Shown here: in pieces, positions 1 through 9,372 of the stretch | Position numbering within the stretch: position 1 is the stretch's first letter | How the letters are laid out: each line of letters opens with the position of its first letter | Origin: Christiangramia aestuarii | GTDB taxonomy: Bacteria; Bacteroidota; Bacteroidia; Flavobacteriales; Flavobacteriaceae | Direction of reading: 5' to 3' | Assembly: GCF_009735585.1 (NCBI RefSeq) | Contig: NZ_VJVW01000002.1 | Coordinates: 310,001 to 374,000 of the forward strand | Length of the DNA stretch: 64,000 nucleotides | Translations under genes and position numbers: made by a program | The notes under the pieces: model-generated | The model's input: only the letters and a program-made list of their open reading frames with translations | Told to the model about the DNA's origin: nothing | Databases searched by the model: none

Positions 1-1339
1 CAAAATCCACATATCCAGACTGGATAATGGTAGCTACATCGTACAGGCGGTTAAATGCCCTGGTCTTGGTGAGACTGTCCAGCATGACGTAGATACCCTG
101 CTCGTCCTCATTGAGCTTTTCCATACGGTTCTCTTCCCAGAATTCCTCGCTGCGATCATAGGCCTGGGCCTGGGGATTATAAACGGGTTGCTTATAAAAG
201 GAAGTCGGGCGCTCGTTATTGAACTCATATTCATCATACAACAGGGTTCGCTTGGCATAGATCCCCTTAGACTTTTTCTTCTTGTTCAGGGCGAAATCGG
301 CCATGAAAAAATCACGAGTAATCAGGAAAACCGAGTCGTTCAAGACCTTAAAATCCTGCTCGATATAGACCTGTTTTATCCAGTTGATATTAACGTCCTT
401 AGTGGTTTCCATGTTAATATTCTTAACCGCCCAGGTGGTATCGTTCACCCAGAAATCTCCCTTAAAGGTTAGCTCGTTCTCCCGCCTGGGGTAATAGACG
501 ATATTATAACACCATTTATTGTCTATATACGCACTGTCTGACAACACATAATTATAGGTGTCTATTCCCGTGGTCGAAACCGGGCTAACGAAGCTCTTAT
601 CGAAGAATTTGATATAATTCTTATAAATGTCATAATCATCATATACTTCCTTGACGAAATCTATCAGGTTCCTGTTCTGGTTAAAACCCGAGTTCTTATT
701 CCCAAGAAGCACTTCTTTCTTTTCATTCAGCTTATTATCGCCGTAAACCTTATAGACAGATTCATTGATAAACATAGGCAGGTAAGTCTTGCCCGTAACC
801 GCATTGGTATCGGCATAATCAAAGATGAATTCCATCCCATTAAAAAGCGGGTTTTTGATGAGACTGCTGTCTATGGTATTAATGTCGAATTCCAGTTTTT
901 CATATTCCTTATAGGAATATTGCTCGAAAGCGCGCACCCCGTTCTTCCTCCTGTTCTCCCATACCTTTTTAAGAATGTCTATGGCAGGATTATTTTTTTT
1001 CGAGGTTTTCCCGCGGTAGATCACAACTTCATCCAGGCTTGACGCCTCCTGATTCAGGGTGATCTCCATATTCAGGTTCACCGAAGATTTCAACGGAATT
1101 CTTGTTGTTTCATAACCAATAAAAGAAACTACCAGGGTATCATAATCTTCCTCTGCCTGCAGGTAGAACTCTCCATCTTCGTTGGTGGTGGTCCCGGTAG
1201 AGGAACTGGCAAACACCACGTTGGCGAAAGGCACAGTCTTTCCTGCATCGTCATTCACCACGCCTCCAACTTTGGTTTGGGCCTGCAGCAGGTTGAGACT
1301 GAAAAGAAAAAGGAAAAAAATGTAGGCTTGTTTGCTCAT
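1..1339 (-). CDS. DUF5686 family outer-membrane-associated protein with carboxypeptidase-regulatory-like domain (3' end missing)
   Basis: The gene starts at an ATG at 1339 and runs off the left edge, so only the N-terminal ~446 residues are seen. A signal peptide (MSKQAYIFFLFLFSLNLLQA) is followed by a short beta-sandwich with the hallmark pattern GVVNDDAGKTVPFANVVF and DTLVVSFIGYE, typical of the CarboxypepD_reg-like domain (about residues 22-100). The remainder (Y/W-rich, for example FDYADTNAVTGKTYLP) resembles the DUF5686 family of Bacteroidota envelope proteins. Function is unknown; members are full-length at roughly 800 residues and are thought to be exported. It is downstream of, and separated by a terminator from, the pyruvate dehydrogenase gene on the same strand. 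Confidence 0.8.
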   Translation of the reverse strand, partial: MSKQAYIFFLFLFSLNLLQAQTKVGGVVNDDAGKTVPFANVVFASSSTGTTTNEDGEFYLQAEEDYDTLVVSFIGYETTRIPLKSSVNLNMEITLNQEASSLDEVVIYRGKTSKKNNPAIDILKKVWENRRKNGVRAFEQYSYKEYEKLEFDINTIDSSLIKNPLFNGMEFIFDYADTNAVTGKTYLPMFINESVYKVYGDNKLNEKKEVLLGNKNSGFNQNRNLIDFVKEVYDDYDIYKNYIKFFDKSFVSPVSTTGIDTYNYVLSDSAYIDNKWCYNIVYYPRRENELTFKGDFWVNDTTWAVKNINMETTKDVNINWIKQVYIEQDFKVLNDSVFLITRDFFMADFALNKKKKSKGIYAKRTLLYDEYEFNNERPTSFYKQPVYNPQAQAYDRSEEFWEENRMEKLNEDEQGIYVMLDSLTKTRAFNRLYDVATIIQSGYVDF

Positions 1340-1345
1340 TTTTGG

Positions 1346-1378
1346 ATAAAAAAAAACTTCATCGGAAAGATGAAGTTT
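1346..1378 (-). terminator. Intrinsic terminator after pdhB
   Basis: Read on the minus strand, AAACTTCATC (1378-1369), a 5-base loop and GATGAAGTTT (1363-1354) form a 10-bp stem followed by a run of T. It ends the pyruvate dehydrogenase beta transcript before the DUF5686 gene. Confidence 0.8.
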
Positions 1379-1398
1379 CAAATATAGGTTGATTAATA

Positions 1399-2376
1399 CT
1401 ACTTATACATGACCTTTTTCACAGCTTTAACAACATCTTCGCTGTTAGGCAGCCATTCCTCTAAAAGAACAGGTGAATAAGGTGCCGGGGTATCGGCAGT
1501 ATTTAATTTTACGATTGGCGCATCTAGGTAATCGAATGCTTTAGACTGTACCTGGTAAGTGATCTCTGTTGCTACGTTTCCAAAAGGCCAGGCCTCCTCA
1601 AGGATCACCAGGCGGTTGGTTTTCTTTACAGATTCAAGAATGGCATCATGATCCATAGGGCGTACCGTTCTAAGGTCAATGATCTCGCAGGAGATATCTT
1701 CTTCAGCCAACTTATCTGCGGCCTTATATGCTTCCTTGATGATCTTACCAAAAGATACGATGGTCACATCGCTACCTTCTCTTTTAATATCGGCCTTACC
1801 AATCTCGATCACGTACTCATCTTCTGGCACTTCTCCTTTATCACCATACATCTGCTCGCTTTCCATGAAGATCACAGGATCGTCGTCACGAATAGCAGCC
1901 TTTAAAAGACCTTTAGCATCGTAAGGATTAGAAGGCACGATCACCTTTAATCCAGGAGTATTGGCATACCAGCTTTCGAAAGCCTGAGAGTGGGTTGCTC
2001 CTAACTGACCCGCTGAACCTGTAGGCCCACGGAAAACGATAGGAATATTGAATTGCCCGCCACTCATCTGTCTCATTTTAGCGGCGTTGTTAATAATCTG
2101 ATCAATTCCAACAAGAGAAAAGTTGAAGGTCATGAATTCAATAATAGGCCTGTTACCGTTCATTGCCGAACCAACCCCGATCCCGGCAAAACCAAGTTCT
2201 GCAATTGGAGTATCGATAACTCTTTCCGGACCAAATTCGTCGAGCATTCCTTTAGAAGCCTTATAAGCTCCGTTATATTCAGCAACTTCCTCTCCCATTA
2301 AGTAGATGCTGTCGTCGCGACGCATTTCTTCGCTCATAGCCTCGGCAACGGCTTCTCTAAATTGAATTGTCCTCAT
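1399..2376 (-). CDS. pdhB: Pyruvate dehydrogenase E1 component, beta subunit
   Basis: The protein has 325 residues, the usual length for the separate beta subunit of heterotetrameric pyruvate dehydrogenase E1. With the alpha subunit it decarboxylates pyruvate using thiamine diphosphate and passes the acetyl group to lipoyl-E2. Recognisable features are the N-terminal Transket_pyr region with GEEVAEYNGAYKASKGML (about residues 28-45), RVIDTPIAELGFAGIGVG, the FRGPTGSAGQLGATHSQ loop, and the C-terminal transketolase domain (VIVPSNPYDAKGLLKAAI; EEAWPFGNVATEI). Neither the alpha subunit nor E2 is adjacent, so the gene stands alone here. A terminator follows it. The related 2-oxoisovalerate dehydrogenase beta is the alternative, but the EYNGAYK pattern favours pyruvate. 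Confidence 0.9.
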   Translation of the reverse strand: MRTIQFREAVAEAMSEEMRRDDSIYLMGEEVAEYNGAYKASKGMLDEFGPERVIDTPIAELGFAGIGVGSAMNGNRPIIEFMTFNFSLVGIDQIINNAAKMRQMSGGQFNIPIVFRGPTGSAGQLGATHSQAFESWYANTPGLKVIVPSNPYDAKGLLKAAIRDDDPVIFMESEQMYGDKGEVPEDEYVIEIGKADIKREGSDVTIVSFGKIIKEAYKAADKLAEEDISCEIIDLRTVRPMDHDAILESVKKTNRLVILEEAWPFGNVATEITYQVQSKAFDYLDAPIVKLNTADTPAPYSPVLLEEWLPNSEDVVKAVKKVMYK

Positions 2377-2683
2377 TATATAATATATTGTTTTTTATTC
2401 CTGCATGGCAAAAATAGTAATTCATTAAGGTATATACCATATTTGCCGATTAAAATTTTCCCAAGAGCCGTAAGTTGAAAACAGCTAATAGTCATTTTAA
2501 GAAACTTCTCAGAAATTGATAGCTTATTATGAACTTAAGCCCCATTTAATGCCAAATCATTAAACATTACTTAAAAATACTCCCTAAATTTTAGGTAAAT
2601 TTATTATGCATGCATAGCAATTTTTGGATAAAAATACTTACCTTCGTCAGCGAAAACGATTTATTAAAAAAATAAACTTATAT
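2377..2683. other. Divergent intergenic region between pdhB and etfB
   Basis: 307 bases without a convincing gene. It must hold the promoters of both flanking genes. For pdhB a candidate -7 box reads TATTTTTG on the minus strand (2416-2409), but no TTG lies at the expected distance. For etfB only a one-mismatch box TACCTTCG (2639-2646) is seen. A perfect 12-base palindrome TATGCATGCATA lies at 2605-2616, about 68 bases before the etfB start. Confidence 0.4.
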
Positions 2684-3430
2684 ATGAAAATCTTAGTATG
2701 TATTAGTCACGTGCCTGACACTACATCAAAAATCAATTTCACTGATGGAGACACTAAATTCGACACTAATGGAGTGCAATTTGTGATCAACCCTAACGAT
2801 GAATTTGGTCTTACCAGAGCTATGTGGTTCAAAGAAAAGCAAGGTGCGAGTGTAGATGTTGTGAATGTTGGAGGAGCCGATACCGAGCCTACCCTTAGAA
2901 AAGCCCTCGCTATTGGAGCAGATAGCGCGATTCGCGTGAATACTCCTGCTACCGATGGTTTCCAGGTTGCGAAAGAACTTGCCAAAGTAGTCAAGGATGG
3001 CGGGTACGACCTTGTGATCGCTGGTAGAGAATCTATCGATTATAACGGAGGAATGGTACCGGGAATGCTAGCCGGTCTTTTAGATGCTAATTTCATCAAT
3101 AACTGTATCAGCCTTGAAGTAGAAGGCGAAAAAGCTACCGCGGTTCGTGAGATAGATGGTGGTAAAGAAACCTTAACCGCATCTCTTCCGCTAGTTATTG
3201 GAGGTCAGAAAGGTCTTGTAGAGGAAAGTGACCTGCGCATCCCGAATATGAGAGGGATCATGCAGGCTCGTAAGAAGCCATTGAACGTAGTAGAGCCAGC
3301 CGATACTTCTGTGAAGACCGAAGCTGTAAAGTTTGAAAAGCCAGCTCCAAAAGGAGATGTAAAACTTATTGACCCGGACAATCTTGATGAGTTGATCGAC
3401 CTGCTTCACAACGAGGCTAAAGCGATCTAA
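2684..3430 (+). CDS. etfB: Electron transfer flavoprotein, beta subunit
   Basis: 248 residues from the ATG at 2684 (MKILVCISHVPDTTSKINF); an in-frame upstream ATG at 2624 would add 20 residues with no family match, so the internal start is preferred. EtfB binds AMP and pairs with EtfA to carry electrons from acyl-CoA dehydrogenases to the quinone pool. Evidence includes the KAL.IGAD.A region near residues 68-77, AGRESIDYNGGMVPGMLA, and the diagnostic recognition loop LRIPNMRGIMQARKKPL near residues 184-200. It is followed after 52 bases by etfA, the standard operon order. Confidence 0.95.
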   Translation: MKILVCISHVPDTTSKINFTDGDTKFDTNGVQFVINPNDEFGLTRAMWFKEKQGASVDVVNVGGADTEPTLRKALAIGADSAIRVNTPATDGFQVAKELAKVVKDGGYDLVIAGRESIDYNGGMVPGMLAGLLDANFINNCISLEVEGEKATAVREIDGGKETLTASLPLVIGGQKGLVEESDLRIPNMRGIMQARKKPLNVVEPADTSVKTEAVKFEKPAPKGDVKLIDPDNLDELIDLLHNEAKAI

Positions 3431-3482
3431 TTAGAATAGCTCTAAGGTCAAAAAGAATTTCAAAATTTTAAATCAGAAGAAA

Positions 3483-4451
3483 ATGTCAGTTTTAGTATAT
3501 ATAGAATCAGAAGAAGGAAAATTCAAGAAAGCTTCGTTCGAAGTTGCTTCTTACGCAAAAGAAGTGGCCGGGATGATGGGAACATCAGTAACGGCGATCA
3601 CTTTTAACGCCGAAGATGTTTCAGAACTTGGAAATTACGGAGTAGATAAAGTATTAAAGGTAAGCAACGACAAGTTTAAGAACTTCAATGCTGAAGCTTA
3701 TGCAGATGCAATCAAGCAGGCAGCAGAAAAAGAAGGCAGCAAACTGGTTGTACTTAGCCAGAGCGCGAACAGCAAATATCTTGCTCCCTTATTAGCGGTT
3801 CAACTTGAAGCAGGTTATGCTTCTAACGTGGTGGCCGTACCAGAGAGTACCGATCCATTTACGGTAAAAAGAACTGCCTTTACAAACAAGGCTTTTAGTC
3901 ACACTAAGATCGAAACTGAGGTTAAGATCGTAGGACTTTCCAAGAACGCTTTCGGAGTTAAGGAAGTTTCTGGAGATGCCGCTGCTGAAGATTTCAGCCC
4001 TAGCCTTTCAGACGAAGATTTCTCAGTAAACGTAGAATCTGTAGACAAGGCTACTAATAAGGTAACCATCGCCGATGCCGAGGTTGTTGTTTCTGGTGGT
4101 CGTGGTCTTAAAGGACCAGAGAACTGGGGAATGATAGAAGAAATGGCAGATATCCTTGGTGCCGCTACCGCTTGTTCCAAGCCGGTAAGTGATATGGGAT
4201 GGAGACCTCACAGCGAACACGTAGGGCAAACAGGGAAGCCTGTTGCTTCTAACCTTTATATCGCTGTAGGAATTTCTGGTGCTATCCAGCACCTGGCAGG
4301 TATCAACGCCGCCAAGACCAAAGTAGTGATCAACAACGACCCGGAAGCTCCTTTCTTTAAGGCAGCAGACTATGGTATTGTTGGTGATGCCTTTGAAGTG
4401 GTTCCTAAGCTCAACGAAAAATTGAAGGAATTTAAAGAGAAAAACGCATAA
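3483..4451 (+). CDS. etfA: Electron transfer flavoprotein, alpha subunit
   Basis: 322 residues, normal for EtfA. The N-terminal adenine-nucleotide-alpha-hydrolase-like domain (1-180) is followed by the FAD-binding C-terminal domain with SGGRGLKGPENWGMIEEMA, ACSKPVSDMGWRPHSEHVGQ and LYIAVGISGAIQHLAG, the classical FAD-contact motifs. It completes the electron-transfer heterodimer with the etfB product just upstream and is followed by a strong terminator, so the pair forms a two-gene operon. This indicates fatty-acid or branched-chain amino-acid oxidation, although no acyl-CoA dehydrogenase lies in the window. Confidence 0.95.
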   Translation: MSVLVYIESEEGKFKKASFEVASYAKEVAGMMGTSVTAITFNAEDVSELGNYGVDKVLKVSNDKFKNFNAEAYADAIKQAAEKEGSKLVVLSQSANSKYLAPLLAVQLEAGYASNVVAVPESTDPFTVKRTAFTNKAFSHTKIETEVKIVGLSKNAFGVKEVSGDAAAEDFSPSLSDEDFSVNVESVDKATNKVTIADAEVVVSGGRGLKGPENWGMIEEMADILGAATACSKPVSDMGWRPHSEHVGQTGKPVASNLYIAVGISGAIQHLAGINAAKTKVVINNDPEAPFFKAADYGIVGDAFEVVPKLNEKLKEFKEKNA

Positions 4452-4477
4452 TTTTCATAAATTGCGACCCATAAAGG

Positions 4478-4522
4478 GGCTGTCTAAATTTGGTAAATGT
4501 CCTTATTTTAGACAGCCTTTTT
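4478..4522 (+). terminator. Intrinsic terminator after etfA
   Basis: GGCTGTCTAAA (4478-4488) pairs with TTTAGACAGCC (4507-4517) across an 18-base loop and is followed by TTTTT. Confidence 0.85.
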
Positions 4523-4536
4523 AATTTTACTGAAGT

Positions 4537-5163
4537 ATGAGTTTAGTGCGACTGAATATTAAGGGAATATCTTATAGTCAAACACAAAACGGAGCTTACG
4601 CATTGATCCTCAACGAAGTTGGGGGTGAGCGTAAATTGCCTATTGTGATCGGGGCATTTGAAGCACAATCTATTGCAATAGCCCTGGAAAAGGAGATAAA
4701 ACCTCCCAGACCTCTTACCCACGACCTTTTCAAGAACTTTGCAGACAGGTTCGAAATCGTGGTAAAGCAGGTAATAATTCATAAACTGGTAGACGGCGTT
4801 TTCTATTCCAGTCTTATTTGTGAAAGAGACGGGATCGAGGAGATCATCGATGCCAGGACCAGCGATGCCATCGCCCTCGCCTTAAGGTTCGACGCACCCA
4901 TATTTACCTACAAAAACATTCTGGACAAAGCCGGTATCTATCTTAAAGCTGAAGAAAAACAGCGTGAAAAGGAAGAAAAGCAGGAAGAAGAGATCATCGA
5001 AGAAGAGTTACTTAAAGAGGAGATCGATCTAAAAGCTGAAGACACTTCAGATTATAAAAAGATGTCTCTGGAAGAACTTAAAGAACTTCTTTCCCAGGCA
5101 GTAAGTCAGGAAGATTACGAAAAAGCGGCCCGCATCAGGGACGAAATTTCCAAAAGAAAATAA
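4537..5163 (+). CDS. Bifunctional nuclease family protein (DUF151) with C-terminal UVR motif
   Basis: 208 residues. The first ~125 match the BFN/DUF151 fold (LPIVIGAFEAQSIAIALE; RPLTHDLFKNF; IDARTSDAIALALRFDAPIF). A Glu/Lys-rich coiled linker (about 140-170) then leads to a UvrB/UvrC-type motif (EELKELLSQAVSQEDYEKAA, residues ~178-197). The family is annotated as bifunctional DNase/RNase from plant work; in bacteria the activity is not established, so the nuclease role is inherited annotation. The gene lies 6 bases before the nucleoside transporter, suggesting co-transcription and possibly a shared link to nucleic-acid breakdown or nucleoside salvage (inference). Confidence 0.85.
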   Translation: MSLVRLNIKGISYSQTQNGAYALILNEVGGERKLPIVIGAFEAQSIAIALEKEIKPPRPLTHDLFKNFADRFEIVVKQVIIHKLVDGVFYSSLICERDGIEEIIDARTSDAIALALRFDAPIFTYKNILDKAGIYLKAEEKQREKEEKQEEEIIEEELLKEEIDLKAEDTSDYKKMSLEELKELLSQAVSQEDYEKAARIRDEISKRK

Positions 5164-5169
5164 CCCGAA

Positions 5170-6876
5170 ATGAACAAAATCTGGTGTTGCCTAGCACTGA
5201 TCGTATTTTCTATTACATCAGTTTCAGCTCAAACTATTTCCAAGAACTGGCAACTCGAATCTTCGGCCGATAGTATAGCCCAGAGATCCATATTTCAGAA
5301 TGCACAGGACCTGCAATTCGATGAAGGCAGGTTTAATTTCACCGATGAGTCTGGAAAAGACACTCTCGCCTCGGGAGACTACCTGTACCAGAACAGGCTG
5401 CTGGTATTGTTCTACAACAGCCCAAAAGATACAATTCAAAACCTAAGGGTTTCTACGCTTACAGATTCCACAATGATCATCACCTCGAAAGGCACCGCCT
5501 TTAACCTGAAGGTAAAAGATCAGAGCGTGGAAAAAGTGATCCCGGCAGAGACAGCTAAGGAAATGATCCCTAGCCAGGGAATCAGCACCTCCAGCCTTAT
5601 AAGAGGTATTATCGGGATGCTGGCCCTTATCATCATCGCATTTTTATTCAGCAGTAACCGTAAGGCGATCAATTGGAAAACGGTTGGGATGGGAATTTTG
5701 GCCCAGCTAACCCTAGCTATAGGAGTTCTTAAGATCACCATAGTTCAGAAAATATTTGAATTTGTTGGGAACATTTTCGTTCTCATCCTGGATTTTACCG
5801 CTGCCGGTAGTGAATTCCTTTTAGGCGGAATGATGGACGTAGATAGCTTTGGCTTTATATTCCTTTTCCAGGTTTTGCCTACTATCATTTTCTTTTCGGC
5901 ACTAACCTCTGTTCTGTTCTATCTAGGTGTGATACAGATCGTGGTAAAAGGCCTGGCCTGGATACTTACAAAACTACTTGGAATTTCGGGGCCTGAGAGT
6001 TTAAGTGTTGCCGGGAACATCTTCCTGGGACAAACCGAAGCACCTTTAATGATCAAAGCCTACCTGGAAAGAATGACCAGGTCTGAGATCCTGCTGGTTA
6101 TGGTTGGCGGAATGGCCACGGTGGCCGGTGGTGTACTTGCCGCCTATATCGGCTTCCTTGGTGGAGACGATCCGGCACTAAGATTACAATTCGCGAAACA
6201 CCTGCTTGCCGCTTCAGTTATGGCCGCACCTGGCGCGATCGTGATCTCCAAGATCCTTTTCCCGCAACAGGAAAAAGTGAATACAGATGTGGAAGTCTCT
6301 TCAGAAAAGATCGGCTCCAATATCTTGGATGCGATCGCTAACGGAACAACCGAAGGTTTAAAACTGGCGGCTAATGTGGCGGCAATGCTACTTGTTTTTA
6401 TCGCATTTATCGCGATGATCAACTATATTCTTGGATATATCGGGGCGCTTACCACGCTTAACAGCATTATGGCCGAGTATACTCCGTATTCTAAATTCTC
6501 CCTGGAATCTATCCTCGGGATCATTTTTGCCCCTCTTATGTGGATCATTGGTGTGGCCAAGGAAGATATGATGCTTATGGGACAGTTACTAGGGATCAAA
6601 CTAGCCGCAAGTGAATTCGTTGGTTACGTGCAGCTGGCAGACCTTAAGAACCCGGCGAACGCCCTTAGCCTGAACTATGAGAAATCGGTCATCATGGCTA
6701 CCTATATGCTTTGCGGATTTGCCAATTTCGCCTCTATTGGTATACAGATTGGCGGCATAGGATCACTTGCTCCGGGACAAAGAAAGACTCTTTCAGAATT
6801 TGGAATGAAAGCTTTGATCGGGGGTACTTTAGCCTCATTATTATCGGCTACTATTGCCGGAATGATCATTGGATAA
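5170..6876 (+). CDS. CNT (NupC-type) nucleoside transporter with N-terminal exported lipocalin-like domain
   Basis: 568 residues, much longer than a plain NupC (~400). Residues 1-20 are a signal peptide ending SVSAQ. Residues ~22-120 form a compact beta-rich segment (NWQLESSADSIAQ; FDEGRFNFTDESGKDTLASG) resembling the lipocalin-like domains of Bacteroidota. After a first helix at ~143-162 comes the concentrative nucleoside transporter core with GNIFLGQTEAPLMIKAYLE and MATVAGGVLAAYIGFLG (substrate and ion site motifs) and CGFANFASIGIQIGGIGSLAPGQR near the C-terminus. It would import nucleosides with Na+ or H+. The start 6 bases after the previous stop supports an operon with the BFN gene. Confidence 0.88.
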   Translation: MNKIWCCLALIVFSITSVSAQTISKNWQLESSADSIAQRSIFQNAQDLQFDEGRFNFTDESGKDTLASGDYLYQNRLLVLFYNSPKDTIQNLRVSTLTDSTMIITSKGTAFNLKVKDQSVEKVIPAETAKEMIPSQGISTSSLIRGIIGMLALIIIAFLFSSNRKAINWKTVGMGILAQLTLAIGVLKITIVQKIFEFVGNIFVLILDFTAAGSEFLLGGMMDVDSFGFIFLFQVLPTIIFFSALTSVLFYLGVIQIVVKGLAWILTKLLGISGPESLSVAGNIFLGQTEAPLMIKAYLERMTRSEILLVMVGGMATVAGGVLAAYIGFLGGDDPALRLQFAKHLLAASVMAAPGAIVISKILFPQQEKVNTDVEVSSEKIGSNILDAIANGTTEGLKLAANVAAMLLVFIAFIAMINYILGYIGALTTLNSIMAEYTPYSKFSLESILGIIFAPLMWIIGVAKEDMMLMGQLLGIKLAASEFVGYVQLADLKNPANALSLNYEKSVIMATYMLCGFANFASIGIQIGGIGSLAPGQRKTLSEFGMKALIGGTLASLLSATIAGMIIG

Positions 6877-7009
6877 GCAAGCTTTTCCTGAAGTTTTTAG
6901 AAAACTTTCTAATTTCATTTTCTTTCAGCTAACAGATAAATTCTAAATTACCGTTCTGGCAATTAGATATCTGAAAACAGCGCTTATCGCTGCAAATGCT
7001 GACTGAAAA

Positions 7010-7987
7010 ATGAAAGAAAACAAATCAACATCGGTTTATAGAGGGCAGGATGCCCAATGGCCGCACCAGATCCCTTTTACCGGGTGGAAAGACATTGGCA
7101 AGCGGGTTTGGCGCGAAATGAAACTGGACCATGTGCAGATCGTTTCCGCGGGCGTGGCCTTTTATTTTTTCCTTTCCATCTTCCCCACCATTGTTGCGGC
7201 GATATCAATTTACAGCCTCGTACTGGAGCCTTCGCAGATAGAAGCCCAGATCGCCAGGCTCGACCTTTTTCTGCCAGAAAAGGCCTTCAGCATAATTACA
7301 GATTTCTTACAACCCATCATTCAACAGGACCGCGAGGGAATTGGCTGGGGGATGGTAGTAAGTATTCTTGTTAGTATCTGGAGTGCGAACAAAGGTACTA
7401 ACGCACTGTTCCAGGGAGTGAACATTGCCTACGACGAACTCGATGACCGGAACTTTTTCAAAAAAAACCTCATCACCCTTCTCTTTACCTTAGGCGGACT
7501 GGTGCTGGGCCTTCTCAGCATCCTGGTGATCATCTTTTTCCCGCTACTCATAGACCAGTTTGGCCTGCCTGCCCAAATTGAAAACATTTTAAACTGGATA
7601 AGGTGGGTGATACTTGGATTCTTTTTGATAACTGCCCTGAGCATGGTTTACAGGATCGCGCCTAATCGCAGAAGCCCAAGATTCAGGTGGGTAAGCTGGG
7701 GCGCCTTACTGGGAACCTTATTATGGCTGGCCGGCTCCATTCTCTTTTCCTGGTATGTAAGTAATTTCGGAAGCTATGACGATCTATACGGAAGTTTTGC
7801 TGCCGTGGCCATTTTAATGTTATGGTTATTCCTTACCGCTTTTATCGTGCTTATGGGTGCAGAGATTAATTCTGAAATGGAACATCAAACCAGGTATGAC
7901 ACCACTATTGGCGAGGAAAGACCCATGGGAGAGAGAAGAGCCTATCATGCCGACCGCTGCGCCGTTGAAGAAGATTGTGAAGACTAG
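7010..7987 (+). CDS. YihY/BrkB family inner-membrane protein
   Basis: 325 residues. The N-terminal cytoplasmic part is followed by about six hydrophobic helices; family signatures are AGVAFYFFLSIFPTIVAAIS (~47-66), IWSANKGTNALFQGVNIAYDE (~123-143), the FRWVSWGALLGTLLWLAGS helix and SFAAVAILMLWLFLTAFIVL before GAEINSEME. The family was once annotated as RNase BN by mistake; real function is unknown, probably transport-like. The C-terminal ~35 residues are charged and end in acidic and cysteine residues (CAVEEDCED). It stands alone between the transporter and thyA. Confidence 0.88.
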   Translation: MKENKSTSVYRGQDAQWPHQIPFTGWKDIGKRVWREMKLDHVQIVSAGVAFYFFLSIFPTIVAAISIYSLVLEPSQIEAQIARLDLFLPEKAFSIITDFLQPIIQQDREGIGWGMVVSILVSIWSANKGTNALFQGVNIAYDELDDRNFFKKNLITLLFTLGGLVLGLLSILVIIFFPLLIDQFGLPAQIENILNWIRWVILGFFLITALSMVYRIAPNRRSPRFRWVSWGALLGTLLWLAGSILFSWYVSNFGSYDDLYGSFAAVAILMLWLFLTAFIVLMGAEINSEMEHQTRYDTTIGEERPMGERRAYHADRCAVEEDCED

Positions 7988-8117
7988 ATCTCTTTTCTCG
8001 TTGATACTAAGTTGATAACTCTTGCTTTTTCCATCAAAATAAGCCCTTATTTTTTGCGTGTTTTGTTATTTTTATTGGAATTAAATCTGAAGTTTTTCTC
8101 CATTAAAGCCTCTGTAA

Positions 8118-8942
8118 ATGAAACAATACCACGACCTTTTAAAGCATGTATTAGAGCACGGAACCCAAAAAGGTGATCGCACAGGAACGGGTACCAAAAG
8201 TGTTTTTGGATACCAGATGAGATTCGACCTTAGCGAAGGTTTCCCTATGGTAACCACCAAGAAGCTGCACCTTAAATCTATCATCCACGAATTATTGTGG
8301 TTCCTCAAAGGGGATACTAATATTGAATATCTTAAGGAAAACGGAGTTCGTATCTGGAACGAGTGGGCCGATGAGAACGGAGATCTTGGTCCGGTATACG
8401 GTCACCAATGGAGAAACTGGAATAGCGAAGAGATAGACCAAATAAAAGAAGTGGTTCATACTTTAAAGCATAACCCGAATAGCCGCAGAATGCTGGTTTC
8501 TGCCTGGAATCCCTCGGTATTACCCGATACCTCGGTATCATTTTCAGAAAATGTAGCTAATGGAAAAGCCGCTCTCCCGCCCTGCCATGCATTCTTTCAG
8601 TTCTACGTGGCCGACGGAAAACTATCCTGCCAGCTTTATCAAAGAAGTGCCGATATTTTCCTGGGGGTACCTTTTAATATCGCTTCTTATGCTCTACTCA
8701 CCATGATGATGGCCCAGGTATGTGGTTATGAGGCCGGAGATTTTATTCACACCTTTGGCGATGCCCATATTTACAGTAATCATATGGATCAGGTACAATT
8801 GCAGCTTAGCCGTGATCCCCGACCTCTGCCTACCATGGAAATCAACCCCGAGGTTAAAGATATTTTTGATTTTACCTATGAAGATTTTATATTAAGGGAT
8901 TATAATCCGCATCCTGGTATCAAAGCCAGCGTAGCGGTATAG
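8118..8942 (+). CDS. thyA: Thymidylate synthase
   Basis: 274 residues. It makes dTMP from dUMP with methylene-tetrahydrofolate. The catalytic Cys is C156 in [12 protein letters not shown], and the dUMP-binding segment [18 protein letters not shown] and [10 protein letters not shown] are present. N-terminal [18 protein letters not shown] is typical. A short insertion (about residues 137-151) precedes the active-site loop, as in the longer ThyA subgroup. DHFR is coded ~5.5 kb away, not in the same operon. No promoter box could be placed confidently. Confidence 0.96.
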   Translation: MKQYHDLLKHVLEHGTQKGDRTGTGTKSVFGYQMRFDLSEGFPMVTTKKLHLKSIIHELLWFLKGDTNIEYLKENGVRIWNEWADENGDLGPVYGHQWRNWNSEEIDQIKEVVHTLKHNPNSRRMLVSAWNPSVLPDTSVSFSENVANGKAALPPCHAFFQFYVADGKLSCQLYQRSADIFLGVPFNIASYALLTMMMAQVCGYEAGDFIHTFGDAHIYSNHMDQVQLQLSRDPRPLPTMEINPEVKDIFDFTYEDFILRDYNPHPGIKASVAV

Positions 8943-8969
8943 TTTAATCTTAAAAAAGTTTTCAATATT

Positions 8970-9347
8970 ATGAAGAAGTTATTTGTTATCACATGTTTTT
9001 TACTGGGCGGAATAAGCCTTTCCCTGGCACAACAGACATCTCCGGTATGGCCGGGATGTGAGAATGCCGAAGATGTAAAGAAATGTTTTAACCAAAAACT
9101 TTCGCAACACGTTAGTGATAATTATGAATATCCGCAGAACGAAGCGGGAGAATATATCAGAGGTAAGGTGACCATCTCCTTTGACATCAATAAAGAAGGA
9201 GATGTCGTGGTGAACTCAATAGAAGGCGATAAGCCCGAAGTAAAACAGGCGGCCAGGGAAATGATAAACAAGATCCCAAAGATGAAGCCTGGTACCCTGA
9301 ATGGCGAACCAGATTCAAGGACCTTTACGGTGCCATTCAATTTTTAA
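8970..9347 (+). CDS. Small exported TonB-C-domain protein (copy 1)
   Basis: 125 residues: signal peptide (MKKLFVITCFLLGGISLSLAQ), a short segment with two cysteines around WPGCENAEDVKKCF, and a TonB C-terminal-like fold (YPQNEAGEYIRGKVTISFDI to the end). Unlike true TonB it has no retained membrane anchor or proline-rich spacer, so it should be a free periplasmic protein. It is clearly paralogous to the next gene (same WPGCE...K.CWN/F, EYIRGK, KMKPG/MTPG motifs). Function unknown; binding to TonB-dependent receptors is possible but not shown. It follows thyA by 27 bases. Confidence 0.75.
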   Translation: MKKLFVITCFLLGGISLSLAQQTSPVWPGCENAEDVKKCFNQKLSQHVSDNYEYPQNEAGEYIRGKVTISFDINKEGDVVVNSIEGDKPEVKQAAREMINKIPKMKPGTLNGEPDSRTFTVPFNF

Positions 9348-9372
9348 AAAGTAACTTATATACCATTATATT

